Part shown: in pieces, positions 56,492-64,000 of the stretch
Numbering within the stretch: position 1 is the stretch's first letter
How the letters are laid out: each line of letters opens with the position of its first letter
Assembly: GCA_000827265.1 (NCBI GenBank)
Contig: KN834754.1
Location: forward strand, 388,831-452,830
Length of the DNA: 64,000 nucleotides
Direction of reading: 5' to 3'
Origin: Collybiopsis luxurians FD-317 M1
Lineage: Eukaryota > Basidiomycota > Agaricomycetes > Agaricales > Omphalotaceae
Position numbers and translations under genes: made by a program
The notes under the pieces: model-generated
Told to the model about the DNA's origin: nothing
Seen by the model: only the letters and a program-made list of their open reading frames with translations
Database searches by the model: none

Positions 56492-58956
56492 CTACAATAT
56501 ACAAGGATCAGTTTCTTCAATTACTCCAGTTTCATGGCTGTTTCTGATATCGCTCGCCCATGCTACCGCATCTCGTCTCCCTTTCTGAATGTCCACTCCG
56601 AACCAAATGACCAGTGATGCAGCAGTACATATAGCGAATAGGAAAGGAAACCCGTTCCAATTGTTTCCGGTGTTGTTAATGATGGCCTGAATCACGTTTG
56701 GTCCTATCATTGAGGACGCGCGGTTTGAAAGCCCGAAGAGACCAAAAAACTGACCGAATCTATTTATGCAGGCAGAGAATAGGTTGCGAATCACATACCA
56801 TATTATCGAACCCAGGAGGCGTAAGCTCCGCCATCATAGTTTGAGAGAAGGCGTAATACGGTGCTTGAAAGATACCGAATACTACATTGTAGAACCTTCA
56901 TCATGGTCAGATGAGAACGAAGACAAACAGTGGAGGAGGAATACCAAAACTCCCAAGCATTGTGATATCTAAAAGCAGTTATGCGACACGCGTTGAAATT
57001 ATTCTAATGATGCACTTACCCAATAGTGTTTGTCCAAATTCCGATCATTCCCCACAATGGAATAAGAATTGTTACCACGTTCGTGACAATGAACATCTTC
57101 TTCGTGCTAATCTTCCAATATCTTTGAATGTACCAGAACCCAAACGTACTGGCGGTGGATGTTACAGCTTGAGCCAAACCAAGATACGTGTTCTCAAGGA
57201 AACTGAAAGAAAATAGATCATTTTGACAGATTGAAACAAGGGTTCCTGTCGTGTTGAGACCCTTTGAACAACCGAAAAATCCGTAGCTGAGCAATATCTA
57301 TTCTGTGATGGCAGGAAGTTACTTACATCGGCAAGGAGAAAGAACGCTAAGAGGTAGACGAAAGTGTAAGGAAGTTTCCTGTACTGCTTGAGAGCAGCCC
57401 ATATCTATACGCCGCGACTGAACACCTCTTTTCAGTTCAGATAAGCGAGGAAAACCCAACTTGTTTCCATCCAATTGTGAGATAATGCTCGCCTTTGGGT
57501 AAGGCCGGACCAGGGCGAGGTTGTTGGAAAATGACTGAAAGTTCAAGTTAGTTGCAAGTGATCATAGAATCTGGAAGCGCTTACACCACCAAATTCCAGT
57601 CAGCACCCAATAACCATTCGTTCTGCGTAGCGAAGTACTAATGTTAGAGTGTGCCAAGCGCTTGAGTTTAGATGACCAACAAGACAATGACATAATTGTC
57701 AACTTTGGGGTTGTTAGCGAGAGGTAACAAGAGTGATAAGTTCAGACAGAGTGTGACGATGTAGCCAATGTTGCTATGGGCCTAAGGAAGGAGAAAGTAA
57801 GTTTCAGAACGAAAGTAGACCTCCAGCACGTCCGTCTCACAGTACTGATGTTGCTGATCCTGTTTTTCTCCAGACTCTCTTCGGTCTCGTATACCTCACG
57901 TTCAATTTCCCCAGCCTCATATTTAGCTCGTAACTGTCGCGCATGCGACGTATTTCGCGCCAAACGAGGAAACGCAGCAGCGAAGAAGACAAGAGTCGCT
58001 CCATAAGAGATGAATCCAATCATGTACAAGGCCATGGAAGCACCCCAGCGAGACGGTGAAGTGAGGCTGACCGACTAGAAGTGCGATGAGAGGCAGAAAT
58101 TTGAGAGTGTTAAAAAGCATACCGCAAATTGTGCGGCCCAGCAGATACAAGTCATAACTAGAAGGATCCAACGTCCGAATGTTCCGTAGTCCGCCACAGA
58201 TCCGATTGTCGTGAATATAAGCGTCATAACCTTGGGAGGAGTTGAGATTGAGGCGTCCTCTAAGCAAATAAAATAACACACCGCGAAACTGACGCCATTG
58301 GCAATAAGAACCACGCTCGATACCGCTATCGAAATTAGGGTTGAAGTGTAAGCGGGTTGAAGTAACCAGCGAAAAAATTTAATGTCAACTTTGAGTCTGC
58401 TCACCTTTAGTTCCGCTTCCCCAAGGAAGAACACACTGGCCGGAAGCATCCGCGGCTGAGCATGACGATCCAGGACCTATTGAAAACGAGGGACGATTGG
58501 TTGAATCTGAGAATGATAACACTGAACTAACTGTCGCCTACCTTTCAAAGGATCATAGCCGGCCGCTGTTGCCCACATTTGGAAGAGAGTTAATGAATAG
58601 TTAAGGGGTCCGACGCCATTATCGCCGTTGTACTTGCCGAAGGCTCAGTGGTCTTCAAGGAGACAAGGACCCTATGACACTCACATATACTTCGAGAGAA
58701 TGAATGAACAGAGGGCAAAAGAGGTATGAGTGAAAGTAAGTGGTGTGAATATATGACTATGGCACCTACAGTAATACGACCAAAGTTCCTTCCTGGTCAC
58801 GACAGGCTCATTCTGGCTGATTGAAGAAATGAAAATAATCCCTTTGGGTTCATGAAGCTTCGTTGGTTGAATTTCAAGTGAACTGGACTTGGAAGCTTTG
58901 GTATCTTGCTCTTCCACAGGTGCAGTCGGGCTCTCTGGAGCTGGGAGCCTTGACAT
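56492..58956 (-). CDS. ATG22: autophagy protein ATG22 (vacuolar amino-acid effluxer, MFS-type)
   Basis: Exports amino acids from the vacuole after autophagic breakdown. Start ATG 58956 (MSRLPAPESPTAPVEEQDTK). Diagnostic N-terminal motif TRKELWSYYLYYNGDNGVGP (20 residues, rebuilt through a 5-nt exon), then NYSLTLFQMWATAAGYDPLK, VLIANGVSFAVMTLIFTTIG, SVADYGTFGRWILLVMTCIC, SMALYMIGFISYGATLVFFA, AAFPRLARNTSHARQL, NIGYIVTLCLNLSLLLPLAN, the mid-protein block YGFFGCSKGLNTTGTLV, STASTFGFWYIQRYWKISTK and the last helices RFGQFFGLFGLSNRASSMIG and PFLFAICTAASLVIWFGVDI. About 11-12 membrane helices, the family norm. Roughly ten introns. Confidence 0.9.
58685..58689 (-). other. 5-nt micro-exon (TATAT) in ATG22
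   Basis: Exon ELWSYY ends with one extra base at 58770. TATAT at 58685-58689, between AAG and a GTGAGT donor, completes Leu and Tyr before YNGDNGVG. Flanking introns are 80 nt (58690-58769) and 52 nt (58633-58684). The result WSYYLYYNGDNG matches the family spacing exactly. Confidence 0.75.
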
Positions 58957-59105
58957 CGTAGAAATCAATGTCTATTGCTTGACCTTGCGATAAGGTGGAG
59001 GTCCGAAGACAAGTTGGTCAATGGTCATGAGGACTAATAAGAGAACTAAGCATTCAATATTCAATCTCTAGTCACGGCGATCGGTCCGGAACTCCGGGAA
59101 ACAAG

Positions 59106-59130
59106 TCGCGTCAGACGCGACGCGACGCGA
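59106..59130. repeat. GACGC tandem repeat with palindrome in the ATG22 upstream region
   Basis: The 25-bp stretch has TCGCGTC, a single A, then GACGCGACGCGACGCGA. The first arms form a perfect inverted repeat around the A, and the right arm is a 5-bp repeat containing ACGCGA, a variant of the MBF/SBF core. It lies about 150 bp upstream of the ATG22 start. Confidence 0.6.
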
Positions 59131-59218
59131 ATCGTGGTGCTTGATAGGCTTGGTTTTGTAAACTTACATTGAACATATCTAAGTACGTACAATTCAGGGT
59201 AGATGCAACATATCTATT

Positions 59219-61478
59219 CTAAAAATCGAACCCTTCTTTCCTAAACATATCCAAACTACCTTTTAATTCACGTTTGGCACGCTCGGCCAAGTCTGCTCGG
59301 TCCTAAAGTCGCTGTCATTGAAAGGATAGAGTCATGAGGGATTTGCGAACGCACCATAGCAATGAATGCTCGTCTAAGAGTAAACCATAGTTGATCACTA
59401 GTCTCGCCGGATGTTTGCTCTTGGAGAGCCAAGGCACTAAGGAAATGCTCGGCAGCTTCCCTGTGCGCACCAATGTTTAAGCCTGATTGAAAAAAAAGGG
59501 CACCGATTAGGAACACATAAAATGTGAGAAGGAAAATGAATCTCACATGCGACCCCAACGTTATATATGGCCCTTGTATATGTCGGTCGTAACTGCAATG
59601 CCTCCCGGTATGCACCCAAAGCTTCTTCCGGTTTGTTTCCGTTCGACAGTGAGGATCCCAATCTGTTCCATAACAAGTAATCTCGTGGTCTTTGAGACAA
59701 TGCACTTTCGAAGCAGTCCTTGGCAAGGGCATAGTCCCCGTTCGTGTAATACAACACACCAAGACCAATCTGAACGTCAGGATCCACGATTCCTTGACTG
59801 TGTTGTTGACGAGCGATAGTGAGGTACAGATCAGTTATCTTATTGTGGGTATCCCAAGACGAGTGTGTCGACATTGCTTTGACTGTCTCTTCGGCAACGG
59901 GGAAATCAGGGAAACGAGCACGAAGCCATCGAAAGAGCATTGTGTGGGACGCTCGATCCATTGACTCATTCGTGAATGAGATGGCCAAAGACTGGAGATA
60001 ATCGGTAAATCATGCGAAACCAGAGATCAAAAAGGTATCATACCATCATTCCCGCTCCAGAGGCTCCAGCTGCCTCGGCGCGTTTCACCCCTTCGCTCAG
60101 AGCGCGCATCCCGGCTTCCTCATGTTCATCCATGTTTTTAGTTTCTCCGAGAAGAATCCATGCTTCGTATCCTCCCTCTCCCAAATCACCCTTTTGTATT
60201 GCAGCTTCTAGCAGAAGACTAGCTTCAGACAAGGCTCCATTCTGCTCAAGCAAAGCCTTTGCATCCGACAGAGGCGAACCAGTAGAGTTAGACGGATCAA
60301 GATATTTGTTGTTGCTCTCAAAAGTGTAATCTCCAAGAATGGGAAGACCATCGCTGTCAAACTTCATAGGCAGCTCTACAGATGCTGCAGGGTCGTTCAG
60401 ATTGCCCAAGCCACTCTCCCAAGCTTCTTGCATTGCAGTGCCATAATTAAGATCGTCTCTCTGGGAATCCATGAGCTGATTGAACTCTGCTTCCCATTTT
60501 GCAAGGTCTTCTGCAGGCGGAGGCGCGTCCGAGTTTTGAAGGTGATCCCAAACTCTGCAACGCGATGAGAGCGTTGCACAAGATTCCAAAGAAAGGTGCT
60601 TACCTCCGAAAATCTGCCCCAGCCACAGGATCTTGCAACGTGGTGGACTTGAATGCTTCATCGAGATCTGTCACTCCATCGTCGACTTCGACTATCCGAG
60701 ATGAAGTGCTCTCCTGCGGAGGAATAGAGGCAGCTGCCTGGGCAAACGCAGCTTCAAAGTCCGCCTCCCGACTTTTACCTTTCCCCTTTCCGAGATCAGT
60801 GATCGGTGCAGAGTAGTTTTGCATCAATGGAGGACCGGCCATGAACATGTTGGGACGAGGCATATAGTTTCCGTACATCCCTGTCTGTGGCATGTACGAT
60901 GCCGTTTGATGGGCTGTGGAGAATCGAATGAGGGTTAGGTGGGGATAGCAAAGCATTCTTCGAGAGCTTACGATCAGAAGCTACCGCCTGAGGCGTTTGA
61001 AGAGTAGCGGCTCCATCAAACTCTGTGGCCCACTGCGATTGAGCAGCCTTACTTGACTCGAACATACGCATTTGATGCTGCTGTTCAGCGACCCACGCTT
61101 CATTCATATGGGGACCTGCGAGTTCGGGGATGGCTGAGGGAGAGAAGGTGGGTGCACCGTTGCCGGACTCGAAAAACTGGCGAGCCATAGCTAAATCCTG
61201 AGTCGTAGCAGCGGAAGACGAAGTTCCAGGAAGCTGATGGAGCTAGGAAAGAATCGGGTGAGTATGGAATGAAAAATTAATCTTGATACGTACTCTTGAG
61301 GAAGAAGGACCAGCAAACCTATCCTGATTAATAATAATAATGAGCGGAGTTGCGAAAGGGGAAAAAGTCGACCTGCCTGTTGAATGCTACGATCAGCCTC
61401 TGTGTGTTTGAGGACTTGAGAAAGAGGATTTGCAGGAGCAGCACATTCTGAGCCGGAGATGAGAGACTGGAAAGACAT
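59219..61478 (-). CDS. PEX5: peroxisomal targeting signal 1 receptor PEX5
   Basis: Cycling receptor that binds C-terminal SKL-type signals and carries enzymes into peroxisomes. I chose ATG 61478 because MSFQSLISGSECAAPANPLS is the family N-terminus, with the conserved cysteine (residue 12) that is mono-ubiquitinated for export. The N-terminal half is disordered with WxxxF/Y-type motifs (WVAEQQHQM, WATEF, WEAEFNQLM, WESGLGNL) that dock on Pex13/Pex14. The C-terminal half is TPR repeats: EASLLLEAAIQKGDLGEGGY, DVQIGLGVLYYTNGDYALAK, DCFESALSQRPRDYLLWNRL, SNGNKPEEALGAYREALQL and TRAIYNVGVACLNIGAHREA, ending EGFDF. It shares a 113-bp divergent promoter with ETF alpha. Confidence 0.94.
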
Positions 61479-61591
61479 GGCGGTTAGAGGGAGAGCGGGA
61501 GAGCGGGGTACACCTATCCGGCAACTATCCGGCAAAAGAATCACATTTCCCGAAATGGCAAATCCGGAGTCCCGCACTTTTTCTCAAAAGT

Positions 61592-62740
61592 ATGCTTTCA
61601 CGACGTTCCTTCCTAGTCTGCAGGTCCTTTCGCTCCAGAAACTATGCCTCTGCTTCTTCCCCTCATGCTTTGATCTTTATCGAACATCGCCAGGGTGTCG
61701 TCGATTCCGGCTCTTTGTCTGCTTTGACTGCTGCTTCCCAACTGGGTGGCAGAGTCACCGGCCTCATTGTAGGCAACTCTCAGCATGTACAGACCGCCGT
61801 GGACAATGCCAAAAAGTATGTGCCACAGTTTTGGTCCTCATATCCTCTAACCGGACTTGTTCCAGATTGAAAGGCTTAACTTCACTTCTACATTCAACTT
61901 CGGATCTCTATGCCCAACAGTTGCCCGAAACACTCGCCCCTTTACTCGAAAAACTTGTGTCTGGCTCAGAATATACGCATGTCGTCTCAACCCCCACGTC
62001 TCTTGCCAAATCCCTCCTACCTCGAGTCGCCGCAAAGCTCGATGTTCCATCCGTATCTGAGATCACCTCCGTTGAGCATGACTTTTCTTCCAACAGCACC
62101 ACCTTCACGCGTCCTATCTACGCAGGAAATGCTATCTCCACCGTTCGCCTTTCCTCCTCAATTCCTGTCAAGTTCTTCACCGTTCGTGCTACCAACTTTG
62201 ACCCTGCACCTTCGGAACAAAGTCAGGAAATCGAGGTCAAAGCCATTGACCCCGTCGAGATCACGGATTGCCCCACTGAACATATCAGCACTCACTTGGC
62301 GAAATCCGACCGTCCTGATCTCAGTGTCGCTGGTAGAGTAGTCTCCGGTGGCAGACCGTTAAAAAATGCAGAGACTTTTGCAGCGACATTGTACCCCTTG
62401 GCTGACGTCCTCGGAGCTGCTGTCGGTGCTTCCAGGGCAGCGGTAGATGCTGGTTACGCAGACAACTCGCTTCAAGTCGGGCAGACTGGTAAGGTTGTCG
62501 CTCCAGAGTTGTACATGGCCATTGGCATCTCCGGCGCTATTCAGCATCTGGCTGGGATGAAAGATTCAAAGATGATTGTCGCAGTGAATAAGGTTCATTC
62601 TCTTCAAAAAATGCTGCTAGTCAACCATACTAAATTCTATTCAGGATCCGGATGCACCCATTTTCCAAGTTGCTGATGTCGGTCTTGTCGCAGACCTCTA
62701 CGAAGCAGTCCCGCAGATCATAGAAAAATTGAAGCAGTAA
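61592..62740 (+). CDS. electron transfer flavoprotein alpha subunit, mitochondrial
   Basis: With ETF beta it passes electrons from acyl-CoA and amino-acid dehydrogenases to ETF-ubiquinone oxidoreductase. [20 protein letters not shown] is a mitochondrial presequence. Then [20 protein letters not shown], an intron after NAKK, and [20 protein letters not shown]. The FAD-binding C-terminal domain is complete: [78 protein letters not shown], and after one intron [20 protein letters not shown]. Length is about 345 residues, as expected. Confidence 0.95.
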
Positions 62741-62775
62741 TCATTATCATTATACATGTAGCATAATCGAGCAAG

Positions 62776-64000
62776 TCAAGTAACTAAACTCCGAAAGCAA
62801 TCCAATGCACGTAACCTTTCCGCTTCGGGACTTGGTTGTTCCACCCAATGCCATTGCTTTTCTATTGCCGGTCCCAGAATCTCATAATTGTCTCTGAATG
62901 CGACATGGTCATACTCGTACATTAGTCCTGAATCATACGATCCCTGTAAGACATGATTCGCGAATGGGAGGCGAACACGTTGATATGCCTCTAATGCATA
63001 TGGAAGAGTATCCTTTGAAGCTACCTCGAGTAAAGAGGCCAGAATAAATGCGTCCTGGGAGTCACTGTGAGTTTATCGGATCTTCTACGATACAATACCA
63101 ACCTCAATAGCCTGGCCAGCACCGGCGCCTTGATTGAAGCCGCAATCAGTATCTAGTAGTATATACCGAGTTGTGGGATCTCACCTTGATGTGGAGCCAT
63201 AGAATGAGCCTGTTAACGTCAGAGAGCGACGAGATTCGATCCAACAGAACACTCACTGCGTCCCCTACTAAAACAACGCTTCTATCCACATAGAATGGTA
63301 ATGGTCTGAGATGATGAATAGCCCATTTGGTTGGGGCTTCGATTTGCTGGCCGCCATTTTCAGCACAAAAGCGAACCGAACATCGTCACTTACACTCAAG
63401 AGTTGCTCAACTTCAGGTTCCCAGTGCGCATAGCAATCCAGCAGCTCTGTCTGCGGGCACTGCGTAACCCAGACATCGCTGCTGAACGTCTGACCTTCCT
63501 TCTCTGGCTCAGATGCAAAGGTCACGACATTGACAACCTTTCCTTGAGAAATCGAATAGCTGACAACATGCTGCAGTAGGAATTCTTGGTCACAGATATC
63601 GGAACCAATTATGCCAGACAAACCTTGCTCTTTCCACAATACTACAACGCAAGAGTCAGCTCGGAGAGTCAAAGAAAGACTACTCATCCTACCATCATTG
63701 GTTCTGCGATTGCCCTGTGGGTTGGAGGCAACCGCTCGATTGGGATCAGTCCTCTATACGCGATTGTCCCCGTCCATACAGGATTCACGTACTGCAACAG
63801 TTCAGGATTGCCTGTGCGTTCAGCCGCTTCTCGGAAGAGCTGGGCTCGTGCACAAGACTTTATACCGTCGCATGCGACGAGGAGATCACAGGTCGCCGTA
63901 GTACCATTCGAAAATTGGAGCGACACACTAGTTCCGGCCGTTTGCGAATACGAAACCAGTCTCGTTCCAAATTGAGCCACGTTTGAGGGGAGGGCATCGA
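62776..64000 (-). CDS. FAD-dependent monooxygenase, salicylate-hydroxylase-like (5' end outside window)
   Basis: Flavin aromatic hydroxylase family. The start lies beyond the right edge; the window begins at DALPSNVAQFGTRLVSY, so the N-terminal Rossmann motif is not visible. Visible features: TCDLLVACDGIKSCAR, the DG motif for FAD/NAD(P)H; the substrate region VNPVWTGTIAYRGLIPIERL; ISQGKVVNVVTFASEPEKEG; and the second FAD motif VVLVGDAAHSMAPHQ with GAGAGQAIEDAFILASLLE. The stop TGA is at 62776. Small introns flank the GDAAH block. The substrate is unknown; salicylate and similar phenolics are typical for the family. It converges on ETF alpha, with 35 bp between the stops. Confidence 0.88.

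Noticed and set aside
1..64000. tRNA, rRNA, CRISPR, transposon or viral elements
   Set aside because: I looked for cloverleaf-like blocks, long terminal or inverted repeats, and transposase or polymerase motifs and saw none. Small or divergent RNAs could still be missed by eye.

Overview
This window is nuclear DNA of a fungus, almost certainly a basidiomycete of the Agaricomycotina. Genes are packed on both strands. Nearly all are split by many short introns, mostly 45-62 nt, with CTAAC/CTGAC-like branch sites. Intergenic gaps are usually 35-400 bp. The gene set is fungal: an SPT23/MGA2-type factor, ATG6, ATG22, PEX5, a REC114-like protein and a CBM1-carrying glycosidase. I see no tRNA, rRNA, CRISPR array or transposon.

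Layout. 1-11 kb: SDR reductase; putative mitochondrial membrane protein; membrane-anchored SPT23/MGA2-like regulator; nucleoporin NUP2; GYP1-type Rab GAP. 11-22 kb: RraA-like aldolase; DNA polymerase kappa; one-exon caspase-fold protein divergent from ATG6; glutamate-cysteine ligase; ATP synthase delta. 22-32 kb: a large AlkB-like dioxygenase with cysteine clusters; a coiled-coil protein; secreted GH27 alpha-galactosidase with CBM1; VanZ-like membrane protein. 32-34 kb: a gene-poor 2-kb stretch. 34-47 kb: PRM10/ThrE-type transporter; REC114-like protein; a large protein with a HicA-like C-terminus; a type I membrane protein; a small four-helix membrane protein. 47-64 kb: Ap4A phosphorylase; bromodomain protein; small single-pass membrane protein; dihydroxy-acid dehydratase-like enzyme; ATG22; PEX5; ETF alpha; a FAD monooxygenase cut by the window end.

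How the genes fit together. This is mainly core housekeeping sequence, not a biosynthetic cluster. Several genes touch autophagy and vesicle traffic (ATG6, ATG22, GYP1-like), peroxisomes and oxidation (PEX5, ETF alpha), or DNA repair and recombination (pol kappa, REC114-like, AlkB-like).

The most unusual signal is in splicing. At least eight introns appear to begin with GC instead of GT: three in pol kappa, two in Ap4A phosphorylase, two in the dehydratase and one in glutamate-cysteine ligase. Several conserved protein segments can only be rebuilt through micro-exons: 15 nt in pol kappa, 5 nt in ATG22, and 5, 9 and probably 2 nt in the dehydratase. Automated gene calls would break at these points. 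Exon boundaries were worked out by eye from reading frames, splice signals and remembered family motifs, with no alignment or RNA data.
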